Shown here: positions 1 through 8,603 of the stretch, in pieces
Layout: each line of letters opens with the position of its first letter
How positions within the stretch are numbered: position 1 is the first letter of the stretch
Program-made: the position numbers and the translations under genes
Notes under the pieces: generated by a model
The model's input: only the letters and a program-made list of their open reading frames with translations
Told to the model about the DNA's origin: nothing
Database searches by the model: none
Source of the DNA: Pseudomonas putida W15Oct28
GTDB lineage: Bacteria; Pseudomonadota; Gammaproteobacteria; Pseudomonadales; Pseudomonadaceae
Direction: 5' to 3'
DNA length: 64,000 nt
NCBI RefSeq assembly: GCF_000708715.2
Contig: NZ_JENB01000002.1
Coordinates: forward strand, 210,403 to 274,402

Positions 1-153
1 ATGCGCCAAGGCTGGCAGGCGCCTGGGTGGGGCCGAGTGGCAAGCGAGACATATCGAATCCGGTATCGCTGATTAAGATTTGGTGATTATGCCTGTATCG
101 CTCGACAACCTACAGTCAGGTCTCCCAGCGCTTGAGCAGAACAAGAGTCGACC

Positions 154-1467
154 ATGAGCATACGAATTACCCACCTGAGCGTTCGCGACATTCGTTTTCC
201 CACTTCGCTGTCGCTGGATGGCTCCGACGCCATGAACAGCGCCCCCGACTATTCGGCAGCCTACGTGGTACTGCACACCGACGCCGAGGGCCTTGAAGGC
301 CACGGCCTGACGTTCACCATCGGGCGCGGCAACGAAATCTGCGCGGCAGCGGTGCAGTCGCTGGCCCCCCTGATCGTCGGCCTCAGCCTCGAAGAGATCA
401 CCGCCGACATGGGCGGCTTCTGGCACCGCTTCACCGTCAGCGACAGCCAATTGCGCTGGCTGGGCCCGGAGAAAGGCGTGATCCACCTCGCCACTGCGGC
501 CATCGTCAATGCGGTGTGGGACCTGTGGGCCAAGCACGAAGGCAAACCGGTGTGGAAACTGCTGGCCGACATGACGCCCGAGCAACTGGTGCGCTGCCTG
601 GACTTCAGCTACGTCACAGACGTGCTCACCCCAGAGGAAGCCATCGCCCTGCTCCGCCGCCAGGCCCCAGGCAAGGCCCAGCGTGAGGCGCAGATGCTGC
701 GCGAAGGCTACCCCGGCTATACCACCGCGCCAGGCTGGTTGGGTTACAGCGAAGAAAAGATGCGCAAACTGGCCCGCGAGGCCGTGGAAGATGGCTGGAC
801 CCACATCAAGCAGAAGATCGGTGCCGACCTGGAAGAAGACATCCGCCGCGCCAGCATCCTGCGCGACGAAATCGGCTGGGAGCGCACCCTGATGATGGAT
901 GCCAACCAGGTGTGGGGCGTGGAGGAGTCGGTCGCCAACATGCGCCGCCTGGCCGCCTTCGAACCGCTGTGGATCGAAGAGCCGACCAGCCCGGACGACA
1001 TACTCGGCCACGCCACCATTCGCCAACGCATCGCGCCGATTGGTGTCGCCACCGGTGAACACTGCCACAACCGGGTCATGTTCAAGCAGATGTTCCAGGC
1101 CGGCGCGCTGGATTTCTGCCAGCTGGACGCCGCCCGCCTGGGTGGCCTGAACGAGGTGCTGATCGTGCTGCTGATGGCGGCCAAGTACGACGTGCCGGTG
1201 TGCCCGCACGGCGGCGGCGTCGGGCTGTGCGAATATGTGCAGAACATCGCCCTGTTCGACTACATCGCCGTGTCTGCCTCGCTGCACAACCGGGTACTGG
1301 AGTACGTCGACCACCTGCATGAGCACTTCATCGACCCGGTGGTGATCCGCCGTGGGCGCTACATGCCACCGCAACGCCCGGGCTACAGCATCGAAATGCA
1401 TGCCGAGACCCTGGAGCGCTACCAGTACCCCAACGGCGCGGTGTGGCTCGACATCAACCGTTCCTGA
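154..1467 (+). CDS. fucD: L-fuconate dehydratase (enolase superfamily)
   Basis: 437 residues, the usual length for FucD. The family dehydrates L-fuconate to 2-keto-3-deoxy-L-fuconate in non-phosphorylative L-fucose breakdown, in the cytoplasm. The N-terminal capping domain spans about residues 1-140. The barrel carries the expected acid-base and metal residues: KQK at 219-221, D249 in MMDANQ, E275/E276 in WIEEP, E302 in GEHCHNR, and H352 in CPHGGG. The GEHCHNR and HGGGVGL context fits fuconate dehydratase better than mandelate racemase or galactonate dehydratase. The MFS gene follows after 64 bp on the same strand and is a likely partner for substrate uptake. The Shine-Dalgarno before this ATG is weak. 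Substrate is inferred from family resemblance. Confidence 0.88.
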   Translation: MSIRITHLSVRDIRFPTSLSLDGSDAMNSAPDYSAAYVVLHTDAEGLEGHGLTFTIGRGNEICAAAVQSLAPLIVGLSLEEITADMGGFWHRFTVSDSQLRWLGPEKGVIHLATAAIVNAVWDLWAKHEGKPVWKLLADMTPEQLVRCLDFSYVTDVLTPEEAIALLRRQAPGKAQREAQMLREGYPGYTTAPGWLGYSEEKMRKLAREAVEDGWTHIKQKIGADLEEDIRRASILRDEIGWERTLMMDANQVWGVEESVANMRRLAAFEPLWIEEPTSPDDILGHATIRQRIAPIGVATGEHCHNRVMFKQMFQAGALDFCQLDAARLGGLNEVLIVLLMAAKYDVPVCPHGGGVGLCEYVQNIALFDYIAVSASLHNRVLEYVDHLHEHFIDPVVIRRGRYMPPQRPGYSIEMHAETLERYQYPNGAVWLDINRS

Positions 1468-1531
1468 ACAACAAGCCTGGGTGTGCCCCGCAGGGGGCAC
1501 ACCACCAGCACTTTTCACGGGGAAAAAAACA

Positions 1532-2833
1532 ATGACAACCCTCACCAGCGCAGCGGCTTCGGCCCCTGCCGCCACCACCGAGCAGCGCCTGAACGGCCTG
1601 CTGCTACGCAAATTGATGCCACTGCTTATCGTCGTCTACGTGATGAGCTTTCTTGACCGCACCAACATCGCCCTGGCGAAAGCCAGCATGGGCATCGACC
1701 TGGGCCTGTCGGCAGCGGCCTATGGCCTGGGTGCCGGCCTGTTCTTCCTGACCTACGCGCTGGCCGAAGTGCCCAGCAACCTGATCATGCACCGGGTGGG
1801 CGCACGCTTCTGGATCACCCGCATCATGATCACCTGGGGCCTGCTCTCGGCGGGCATGGCCTTCGTCCAGGGAGAAACGTCGTTCTACATCATGCGCCTG
1901 CTGCTGGGGGTGGCCGAAGCGGGCCTGTTCCCCGGGGTGATGCTGTACCTGACCTACTGGTTCGACCGCGAACAGCGCGCCCGCGCCACGGGCTACTTCC
2001 TGCTGGGCGTGTGCCTGGCCAACATCCTCAGCGGCCCGCTGGGCGGTGCCCTGCTGGAAATGGACGGCGTACTGGGCTGGCATGGCTGGCAATGGCTGTT
2101 CGTGCTCGAAGGCTTGCCCGCCGTAGCCCTGGCCTATGTGGTGTGGAAGAAGCTGCCCGATGGCCCGGCTTCGGCGCCCTGGCTGTCGGCCGCCGACGCC
2201 CAGGACATCGAACGCCGCCTGGCTGCCGAACGGGCTGCCGCGCCACAGCAGAGCAAGTTGGGGCAGATGTTCCGCGACCGGCAGATCTGGCTGGCGATCG
2301 CGGTGTACTTCGTGCACCAGATCACCATCTACACAGTGATTTTCTTCCTGCCGGGCATCATCGGCACTTACGCTGCGCTATCACCCTTCCAGATAGGCCT
2401 GCTGACTGCCGTGCCGTGGATTGCCGCCGCCATCGGTGCTGCCACCTTCCCGCGCCTCGCCACCTCGCCACGCCGTTGCCGCACCCTGCTGTTCTGCGGC
2501 CTGCTGACCATGGCGACCGGGTTGCTGCTGGCGTCGCTGACCAACTCGTTCATCGGCCTGATCGGGTTTTCACTGACTGCCCTGATGCTGTTCGTGGTGC
2601 AGTCGATCCTGTTTGTCTTCCCGTCCAGCCGACTCAGTGGCAACGCCTTGGCGGCGGGCCTGGCGTTCGTCACCACCTGCGGCCTGTTGGGTGGTTTCGT
2701 CGGGCCGTCGGTGATGGGCCTGATCGAGCAGGCCACCGGCAGCACCCGTACCGGCTTGTGGATCATTGCCGCATTGCTGGTGCTGGCAGCGTTGCTCAGC
2801 ACCCGCTTGCGCCAGGGGCAAGAACAGGCGTAG
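1532..2833 (+). CDS. MFS transporter, anion:cation symporter (ACS) type
   Basis: 433 residues with about 12 hydrophobic membrane segments. The N-terminal part has FLDRTNIALAKASM, typical of the ACS family (tartrate, galactonate, glucarate, phthalate and other sugar-acid permeases), and a loop-2-like region at MHRVGARFW. The start is the ATG at 1532, since the longer upstream frame runs through the end of fucD without a ribosome site; a purine-rich GGGGAAAAAAAC precedes the ATG. It lies 64 bp after fucD and is probably co-transcribed, so import of L-fuconate or a related aldonate is the likely job; that is inferred from position. The stop abuts the stop of the convergent MocR gene with no gap. 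Confidence 0.85.
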   Translation: MTTLTSAAASAPAATTEQRLNGLLLRKLMPLLIVVYVMSFLDRTNIALAKASMGIDLGLSAAAYGLGAGLFFLTYALAEVPSNLIMHRVGARFWITRIMITWGLLSAGMAFVQGETSFYIMRLLLGVAEAGLFPGVMLYLTYWFDREQRARATGYFLLGVCLANILSGPLGGALLEMDGVLGWHGWQWLFVLEGLPAVALAYVVWKKLPDGPASAPWLSAADAQDIERRLAAERAAAPQQSKLGQMFRDRQIWLAIAVYFVHQITIYTVIFFLPGIIGTYAALSPFQIGLLTAVPWIAAAIGAATFPRLATSPRRCRTLLFCGLLTMATGLLLASLTNSFIGLIGFSLTALMLFVVQSILFVFPSSRLSGNALAAGLAFVTTCGLLGGFVGPSVMGLIEQATGSTRTGLWIIAALLVLAALLSTRLRQGQEQA

Positions 2834-4192
2834 TCAGCGTGAAACGCCGGCAGCTGGCCGGCAGCGCGGTTCCAGTGCCTGCGCCAGGCGCTCCACCGCC
2901 TGTTGCAGGTCACCCGGCTGGTCACCCAGCCACACCAGTGCCAGATACTGCTGGTAACGGCCCTGCAGGCTGAACTGCCGGCCCGGCAGTGCATGCAAGG
3001 CTGAACCTGCCAACGCCGCAACGATGCAATCCCACTCCAGTGGTTGGCGAAAACGCACCCAAAGCATTCGCCCGCCCTGGGGCATCTGCAGCGCCACCTG
3101 CTGACCGAACTGCAATTTCAGCGCGTGCACCAGGTAGTGTGTGCGCCTTTGCAGGTCGGTACGCAGCTGCACCAGTTGCATCTCGATCTGCCTTTTACCC
3201 ATCATCAGGGCAAGCGCTTGCAAGCGCAGCGGCGCAAGCCGAAATGCCCGTTCGGCAAACGCCTTGGCCAGTGCGGCTTCATGGCCCAGCACATAGGCGT
3301 ACGGTGCCTCGGCCCCCACTGCTGCCTCGAACGCCCCCAGCACCAATAGCGAGCGGGGGTCGACCCAGTCGCGCAGGCGCGTGTGTGGCGGCCCGCTGTA
3401 ACAGTGTTCACTGTCCAGGTCGTTTTCCAGCAACCATACAGGATGCTGGCCAAGTAGCTGGCCAAGCTGCTGCTGGTAGTGCGGCGACACCAGCCGCCCT
3501 TGTGGCATGCCAAGGCAAGACGGCATCACCAGCATGCACACCGGCTCGCCGCCCAGTAACCGGGCCAAGGCGCGCAGGTCCGGGTTGCCGCGGCTGTCCG
3601 CAGACACTTCCAGCACCCGCATGCCAGCGCTCGCCAACGCGCGCAGCACCTGCCAGCAACAGGGCGACTGCACCAGCACCGTTCCCCCCTGCAAGGCAAG
3701 CCCCGCGAGCACCGTCTCCAGCAACGCCTGTACATCAGGGGCCAGTTGAACGTCCTCGGCACACCAGTACTGGCTGGAGGAACGGGTATAACACTCAGCC
3801 ACGGCATTGCGCAGACGGGTGTCACCGAGCGTTTCCACGGGTGCAACGCCGCTGGCGCGCTGACGGGCCAAGCGCCGTTCATGGCCTAGTAGCACACGCT
3901 CCAGAAATGGCTGCGCCGGCAAGGGTGACTGCCGGGGCATGGCCGCTGCCTCTGCCTTGGCTGCAACCTGAGCGTAGTAGCCGGACCTTGGCAAACACTG
4001 GACGCGACCTTCTTCCTCCAGCAGGTTGTAGGCGCTCTGCACAGTGGCCAATGACACCCGCAGCCGCCGGGACAGTGCACGCAGCGACGGCAACTTGCAG
4101 GGACCGCCGCCTGAGGCCTGCCCGATCAGCGCTTCCAGGTAGCGATACACCTTGCGATAGGCGAACTCGCCGGGAACCGCTTGCCCCATCAA
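2834..4192 (-). CDS. MocR/GntR-family regulator with degenerate aminotransferase domain
   Basis: 452 residues. Residues 1-70 form a GntR winged helix (FAYRKVYRYLEALI, LPSLRALSRRLRVSLATV, YNLLEEEGRV, SGYY). The rest has the length and layout of a fold-type I aminotransferase domain, as in PdxR/GabR regulators that sense PLP adducts. The PLP-binding signature is eroded: where relatives have G-S/T-F-S-K this protein reads LVLGAFEAAVGAEAPYAYVL with no lysine, and the usual E-D-D-Y-D-S-E-F appears as ENDLDSEHCYS. It therefore may not bind PLP as a Schiff base. It overlaps the preceding gene by 4 bp (ATGA), so the two are translationally coupled. The regulatory target is unknown. Confidence 0.85.
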   Translation of the reverse strand: MMGQAVPGEFAYRKVYRYLEALIGQASGGGPCKLPSLRALSRRLRVSLATVQSAYNLLEEEGRVQCLPRSGYYAQVAAKAEAAAMPRQSPLPAQPFLERVLLGHERRLARQRASGVAPVETLGDTRLRNAVAECYTRSSSQYWCAEDVQLAPDVQALLETVLAGLALQGGTVLVQSPCCWQVLRALASAGMRVLEVSADSRGNPDLRALARLLGGEPVCMLVMPSCLGMPQGRLVSPHYQQQLGQLLGQHPVWLLENDLDSEHCYSGPPHTRLRDWVDPRSLLVLGAFEAAVGAEAPYAYVLGHEAALAKAFAERAFRLAPLRLQALALMMGKRQIEMQLVQLRTDLQRRTHYLVHALKLQFGQQVALQMPQGGRMLWVRFRQPLEWDCIVAALAGSALHALPGRQFSLQGRYQQYLALVWLGDQPGDLQQAVERLAQALEPRCRPAAGVSR

Positions 4193-5574
4193 GGCAGCCC
4201 CGCCAAGCCAGGGCGGCGCCCCGGCGAAGGCCGTGGCAGCAACCTGAGGTGCACGTCGCGGCGGGCCAGGTTGCTCTGCAAGCGCCAGGCGGTCAGCGGC
4301 ATGCGCCCTTCATAGATCGCCCGCAACTGCACCAGCGGCAGGCCACTGGTATTCACCAGCCAGTCCCTCACCGCATCGGGGCAAGGTTTGCCTTGCAAGG
4401 CCCGGTGCAAGTACGGCAGCGCAACCAGCATGTCGGCATGACGGCACTGCAGAAAACGCTCCAGCTTCTTCCCCTGCCTGGCGAACGGGCTGAACAGCAG
4501 GCACACCAGCTGGGTCTGGTTGATACCGTAGGCTTTACCCAGCGGCAGCGTGTGTACATCGCGAGGCTTGCTTTCGCCCGTCTGGCCTGCCATCCGCAGC
4601 GCCGGGCGAGCGGCCTGCAGCTCAAGGCTGCGTGCACGCAGCTCGTGCAACTGCGCCGGGGCGTACAGGTCGACGAACGCCGCCAATGGCCAGGCATCCT
4701 CGGCCGTTTCGAGTCCACTACCCAGCATGGCGTCAAGTTGCTGCCCTTCAAGCAGATGCGGCAGCAGGTCATCCATGGTAATCACCCGCAACGGTGCATC
4801 CTCCGTGACAGCGCCCGGTATGGGCTGCGCCTGGCTGCCCGGCGAGACTTCGACAACGCCCTGCAACCGGCTCAGCCCGTGGGCCAACGTCGCCAGGCAC
4901 TGATGCAACACATGTGGGCCGCGCTCCCCTGCCAGGCGCAGGCTACGCCGGGCCCAGCCCAGGTAGCGGCGCCGCTGGCGCACGGGAATGGCGGTGATCA
5001 AGACGTCGGCCGGTGTCGGTGCCTGCAGTGCACAACCCACGGCATCCGCCAGCTCCAGGTGCAGACGGCTACCCAGCAGGGCTTCGGGCCTGGCATCGAC
5101 CATGTGACCGAACATCAGCATGGCGTTCCTCGCCAGCAGCCAGCGTTCGGGCTCTGCCGAAGGCCGACGGCTGAAGGGCACCACTTCGCGCCCTTCGATC
5201 ATCTGCAACTGAACCCGCGGGTCATCCTGCATGAACAGGGCACTGAAACTGCGCTCGTGGCCTTCCAGCGTGTCGCTGGCGGCCACCGGCAGGCTGACCA
5301 CCAGTACCCGCAACTGAAAGGTTACCGGCGCACGCAGGGCGATGCTCAGTTGCGCCGCACGCAGCATGGCCAGCAGCCGGGCACTGCGACAATCGCCGCC
5401 TTGCAGCACCAGCACGCGGAACGTACCGATGCACTCGAGCCCACCAGCCGCAACCAGCAACCGCTGTATCAGCAACTGCAAGGACGCTCGCTGCGCTTGT
5501 GACATTTGGCTCAGCAAGCGCTCGAGCACTTGCTGGTAGATATAGTGCATTGCCTGATCGTGAATAGCCGTCAC
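4189..5574 (-). CDS. Unrecognised protein, operon partner of the MocR regulator
   Basis: 461 residues; I do not recognise a family. It has no signal peptide or clear membrane segments and is rich in Leu, Ala, Arg and Gln with long helical stretches. The N-terminus (about 1-55) is strongly helical; the middle has alternating hydrophobic strands (TFRVLVLQGG, FQLRVLVVSLPV). A two-domain cytoplasmic protein is plausible. It is the first gene of a two-gene operon: its stop overlaps the MocR start as ATGA, which points to linked function, for example a sensor or effector working with the regulator. Codon use resembles neighbouring chromosomal genes, so it does not look recently acquired. Confidence 0.75.
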   Translation of the reverse strand: MTAIHDQAMHYIYQQVLERLLSQMSQAQRASLQLLIQRLLVAAGGLECIGTFRVLVLQGGDCRSARLLAMLRAAQLSIALRAPVTFQLRVLVVSLPVAASDTLEGHERSFSALFMQDDPRVQLQMIEGREVVPFSRRPSAEPERWLLARNAMLMFGHMVDARPEALLGSRLHLELADAVGCALQAPTPADVLITAIPVRQRRRYLGWARRSLRLAGERGPHVLHQCLATLAHGLSRLQGVVEVSPGSQAQPIPGAVTEDAPLRVITMDDLLPHLLEGQQLDAMLGSGLETAEDAWPLAAFVDLYAPAQLHELRARSLELQAARPALRMAGQTGESKPRDVHTLPLGKAYGINQTQLVCLLFSPFARQGKKLERFLQCRHADMLVALPYLHRALQGKPCPDAVRDWLVNTSGLPLVQLRAIYEGRMPLTAWRLQSNLARRDVHLRLLPRPSPGRRPGLAGLP

Positions 5575-6043
5575 GAAATCACCTCATCAACTTCATGCAG
5601 CCAACGCGTGCTGACTCTTGTATTCAAGATTCGATACGCCTTGTGCTTACCGGGAAGAAATTTCCTACAATCAAATTGAAGTAATGACGTAACGCGTCAC
5701 TGTCGCCAGACCATCGAAAAAAATTCACCACTGCGGCGGCCTGCCGCTACCACACGCAGCCCGTCCTCAGGCATAGCCATGCTCATTCCACGCTCCTTGC
5801 GCAAACTATCACAGGGCCATTATCGGGAGATGCAGAGCGAATAGAAGATACAGATCGGGGTAAAAAAACCATTCAGCAAGCTTGCAAATGAACACTGAAC
5901 GTCAAGCCGAAATAGTTCAAGGCTGAATAGTTGGCGGAATATTTCTATACAACTGCAGTTCATTGCCCTATATGTAGTCCACGCCTGATTTCAATGTAGG
6001 AATATTCCTATACTTAGAATTGAAATCATTCTGCTCCACACAC
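5575..6043. promoter_or_regulatory. Upstream region of the unknown-MocR operon with a repeated palindromic motif
   Basis: About 470 bp without a credible gene. It is clearly more AT-rich than the flanking coding DNA. The motif GGAATATTTCTATAC at 5936-5950 recurs as GGAATATTCCTATAC at 5999-6013, 63 bp apart, close to six DNA turns. The second copy contains the perfect palindrome TAGGAATATTCCTA (5997-6010). Both lie 360-440 bp upstream of the operon start at 5574. They could be operators for the MocR protein, which often bind spaced direct repeats, but no binding is shown by sequence alone. No convincing -35/-10 pair was picked out. Confidence 0.4.
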
Positions 6044-6070
6044 AAAAAACCCGGGTCTCTGCCCGGGTTT
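6044..6070 (-). terminator. Rho-independent terminator of the quinone oxidoreductase gene
   Basis: Read on the minus strand: AACCCGGG, loop CAGAGA, CCCGGGTT and a run of T. It begins about 20 bp after the stop at 6091, so it fits as the terminator of that gene. Confidence 0.9.
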
Positions 6071-6090
6071 GTCGGCTTTGCAAACAGCTG

Positions 6091-7113
6091 TCAGTGTTGC
6101 GCCATGTCCAGCACCACTCGCCCACCGCAAGGGCATTGGTCCATGTAACGATGTGCCTCCACCACCTGCTCGAACGGGTACACCTTGATGATCTGCGGTG
6201 TCAGCAACTGGTCAGCGGTGAACTGGTTGATGTCGCGCAAGGCACGCTGCAGCGCCACCTGGTCCTGGCTGATGCCAAGTTCCGGCTTGCCGGTGAAGTT
6301 ACCGATGCAATGCACGTAGAACTGGATGTTCTTCTGGAAGGCTGCACAGGCCGGGAACGGCGTCTGGTTACCGCCCTGCAGGCCATACAGCACAAGGCTG
6401 CCCCGCGGCGCCAGCACATCGCCCAGCAGCGACATCTGCGGCCCGCCCATGCCGTCGAGGACCATGTCCACGCCGCGGCCATCGGTGTACTTGCCAACCT
6501 GCAGCAGCAGGTCCTGCTCCTCGGTGACAATCACCTTGTCGGCACCCAGGCCCAGCAGGTACTCACGCTGCTCCGCTTCCTTGGTGGCTGCGAACACCTT
6601 CAGCCCCAAGGCCTTGCCCAACTGCACGAAGGCGGGGCCGGCACAATGGCTGGCATCGGTCACCAGCGCGGTCTGCCCGGCCTTGGCACGGGCCAGGTCA
6701 ACATAGGCAAAATAGGCGATCAACAAGGGCGTGTAGTGCACGCTGGCCTCGATCGGGGTAAGCACATCCGGGTAGCGGGTAATGGCCGTACGCGGCAGCA
6801 CGATAACATCACCGTACACCGGGTGATCGTTGGCACTGGTGGCCGGGAAGCTGGCGACCCGGTCGCCCACCGCAATGTCCTCTACCCCTTCACCGACCGC
6901 AGTCACCACCCCGGCCATTTCGTGGCCGATGCCCGCCGGCAGGCGTGCCTGGGACGGCGCCAGGTTCTGGCGCCAAAGCACGTCATACCAGCTGACGCCA
7001 ACCGCCTCGACGCGAATCTGTACCTCGTCGGCAGCGGGTGACGGTTCGGCCTGCTCCTCGCAACGGAGCACATCGGCAGCGCCGAACTTGTGGAAACGGA
7101 TCATGCGGGACAT
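6091..7113 (-). CDS. Zinc-independent MDR oxidoreductase, quinone-oxidoreductase-like
   Basis: 340 residues, normal for the medium-chain dehydrogenase/reductase superfamily. The N-terminal GroES-like domain has GHEMAGVVTAVGEGV and VGDRV; the nucleotide-binding domain spans roughly residues 140-270. The usual A-x-x-G-G-V-G nucleotide loop is replaced by TDASHCAGPAFVQLGKALG. The catalytic zinc Cys/His set of true alcohol dehydrogenases is absent, which places it with QOR-like NADPH-dependent reductases. It is divergent from a LysR gene across a 206-bp intergenic region with an inverted repeat, the classic arrangement of a LysR target. An intrinsic terminator follows. The substrate cannot be told from sequence. 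Confidence 0.85.
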   Translation of the reverse strand: MSRMIRFHKFGAADVLRCEEQAEPSPAADEVQIRVEAVGVSWYDVLWRQNLAPSQARLPAGIGHEMAGVVTAVGEGVEDIAVGDRVASFPATSANDHPVYGDVIVLPRTAITRYPDVLTPIEASVHYTPLLIAYFAYVDLARAKAGQTALVTDASHCAGPAFVQLGKALGLKVFAATKEAEQREYLLGLGADKVIVTEEQDLLLQVGKYTDGRGVDMVLDGMGGPQMSLLGDVLAPRGSLVLYGLQGGNQTPFPACAAFQKNIQFYVHCIGNFTGKPELGISQDQVALQRALRDINQFTADQLLTPQIIKVYPFEQVVEAHRYMDQCPCGGRVVLDMAQH

Positions 7114-7143
7114 CGCATACCTCGCCTTTGTGAACCTCTAATT

Positions 7144-7187
7144 ACCACTGACTTTATCCGGGCTTTGACGGTTAGACCATCAGTGGT
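7144..7187. promoter_or_regulatory. Inverted repeat between the divergent oxidoreductase and LysR genes
   Basis: ACCACTGA (7144-7151) and TCAGTGGT (7180-7187) form a perfect 8-bp inverted repeat with a 28-bp spacer. It lies 30 bp upstream of the oxidoreductase start at 7113. This is a reasonable candidate binding region for the adjacent LysR regulator, although the spacing is wider than a single T-N11-A box. Confidence 0.4.
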
Positions 7188-7319
7188 CATTAATAGTCGA
7201 CATGCTTGTCATCGATTGGGCACCTGACTTTCCCTGCAATTGGTCCCCCTAAACCCGTGCAGGGTAACAGCCTTTGGCCGTAAGATTCACCCCTGCCCCA
7301 CTTTAGGCGAAGCGCACCG

Positions 7320-8234
7320 ATGAATCGAAACGACCTGCGTCGTGTAGACCTCAACCTGCTGATCGTGTTCGAAACGCTGATGCATGAGCGCAGTGTGACC
7401 CGCGCCGCGGAAAAACTGTTCCTCGGCCAGCCGGCCATCAGCGCGGCCCTGTCACGCCTGCGCAACCTGTTCGACGACCCGCTGTTCGTGCGCACCGGCC
7501 GCAGCATGGAGCCGTCGGCACGGGCCCACGAGATCTTCGCCCTGCTGTCCCCGGCGCTGGACTCGATTTCCACTGCGGTCAGCCGCGCCGCCGAGTTCGA
7601 CCCCGCCACCAGCAATGCGGTGTTCCGCATCGGCCTGTCGGACGACGCCGAGTTCGCCCTGCTGCCCCAACTGCTCAAGCGTATCCGCGCCGAAGCGCCG
7701 GGCATCGTGCTGGTGGTGCGGCGGGTCAACTACCTGCTGATGCCAACCCTGCTGGCCTCGGGGGAAATCTCGGTGGGGGTCAGCTACACCAGCGACCTGC
7801 CGGCCAACGCCAAACGCAAGGTGCTGCGCCGCAGCATGCCGAAGCTGCTGCGTGCCGACAGCGTGCCCGGCGGTATCACCCTGGACGACTTCTGCGCGCG
7901 GCCCCATGCGCTGGTGTCGTTTGCCGGTGACCTGTCCGGCTTCATCGACGAAGCCCTGGAAGAACTTGGCCGCAAGCGCCACGTGGTGCTGGCGGTGCCG
8001 CAGTTCAACGGGCTGGGGAGCTTGCTGGCGGGCACGGATATCGTGGCCACTGTGCCGGATTACACCGCCGATGTGCTGACTGCAGCGGGCGGGTTGCGGG
8101 CCGAGGATTTGCCCATACCTGTGCGCAGTTTCGAACTGCACATGGCCTGGCGCGGGGCGCAGGACAACGACCCGGCGGAGCGGTGGTTGCGGTCGCGGAT
8201 ACAGATGTTTTTTGGCGACCCTGAGAGTCTCTAG
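7320..8234 (+). CDS. LysR-family transcriptional regulator
   Basis: 304 residues, standard LysR length. The N-terminal winged helix spans about 1-65 (DLNLLIVFETLMHERSVTRA, FLGQPAISAALSRLR, LFDDPLFVRTGRSMEPS), with the NodD/MexT-like signature of the second helix. The remainder is the substrate-binding domain. It is divergent from the quinone oxidoreductase at 6091-7113 and probably controls it. The last ten codons, ending in FFGDPESL and a stop, recur in altered form at 25740-25769, where a 17.5-kb defence island ends. The gene's 3' end therefore looks like the insertion site of that island. Confidence 0.9.
   Translation: MNRNDLRRVDLNLLIVFETLMHERSVTRAAEKLFLGQPAISAALSRLRNLFDDPLFVRTGRSMEPSARAHEIFALLSPALDSISTAVSRAAEFDPATSNAVFRIGLSDDAEFALLPQLLKRIRAEAPGIVLVVRRVNYLLMPTLLASGEISVGVSYTSDLPANAKRKVLRRSMPKLLRADSVPGGITLDDFCARPHALVSFAGDLSGFIDEALEELGRKRHVVLAVPQFNGLGSLLAGTDIVATVPDYTADVLTAAGGLRAEDLPIPVRSFELHMAWRGAQDNDPAERWLRSRIQMFFGDPESL
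8205..8234 (+). repeat. Putative left attachment core at the LysR 3' end
   Basis: The last 30 bp of the LysR gene, including the stop, match 25740-25769 at 23 of 30 positions. Both copies read in frame as FFGDP(E/D)SL-stop, and all differences but one are synonymous. This is what is expected when an element integrates into a gene's 3' end and brings a homologous end from a related host. A further near-match, CTGATCATTTCTG at 8258-8270 against CTGATCGTGTCTG at 25770-25782, may extend the similarity, though its spacing from the core differs. Confidence 0.65.
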
Positions 8235-8603
8235 GCGTCGTCGGGCAGGCTGTTCAGCTGATCATTTCTGCCTTTTCACAGACCATCGAGATCCATCCAC
8301 TTCCAGAGGATGAGGCTCCCGGGGGCATATCTGAGGGCATGCTATGGATGGTTTGAAAAGGATGCCCCCAGCCTAACGCCCAACAGTTCCCTTCTCGAAA
8401 AGTCACCCTTTGCTGTTCCCAACCACCGTCGAGCGCTATTCGATCACCTCAGTTAATGGCTGACCCTCCGTACGAGAACAAGTGGGGATAGTCGAGTGAT
8501 CGCCAATGATGGTAGCGTGGAGCCATCAATGGATGTGTCCGTAAGCTTGCGCTTGCTCTTCACAAGCCCGGCCGCCAACCTTCTTCATCGATACAAGGAC
8601 GTC
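8235..8603. promoter_or_regulatory. Island left arm: possible recombinase arm sites and upstream region of the Hachiman-like operon
   Basis: 369 bp without a credible gene. GGGGGCAT (8321-8328) and GAGGGCAT (8333-8340) repeat with a 12-bp period, and the inverse ATGCCCCCA lies at 8362-8370. The right island end has the same motif with the same period (25672-25692). These resemble tyrosine-recombinase arm-type sites. The promoter of the defence operon starting at 8604 must lie here or slightly further downstream, but I see no clear -35/-10. Confidence 0.45.

Noticed and set aside
73..1611. 512-codon open frame antisense to fucD
   Set aside because: No ribosome site or family; it mirrors fucD in GC-rich DNA where codon bias opens the reverse frame.
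2989..5502. 837-codon open frame antisense to the MocR operon
   Set aside because: Low-complexity Arg/Gln/Pro/Ala-rich product with no domain, fully covered by two real genes on the other strand.
8496..8603. N-terminal extension of the DUF4297-HamA protein
   Set aside because: No ribosome site at 8496; ATG at 8604 has AAGGA close upstream and starts right before the domain.
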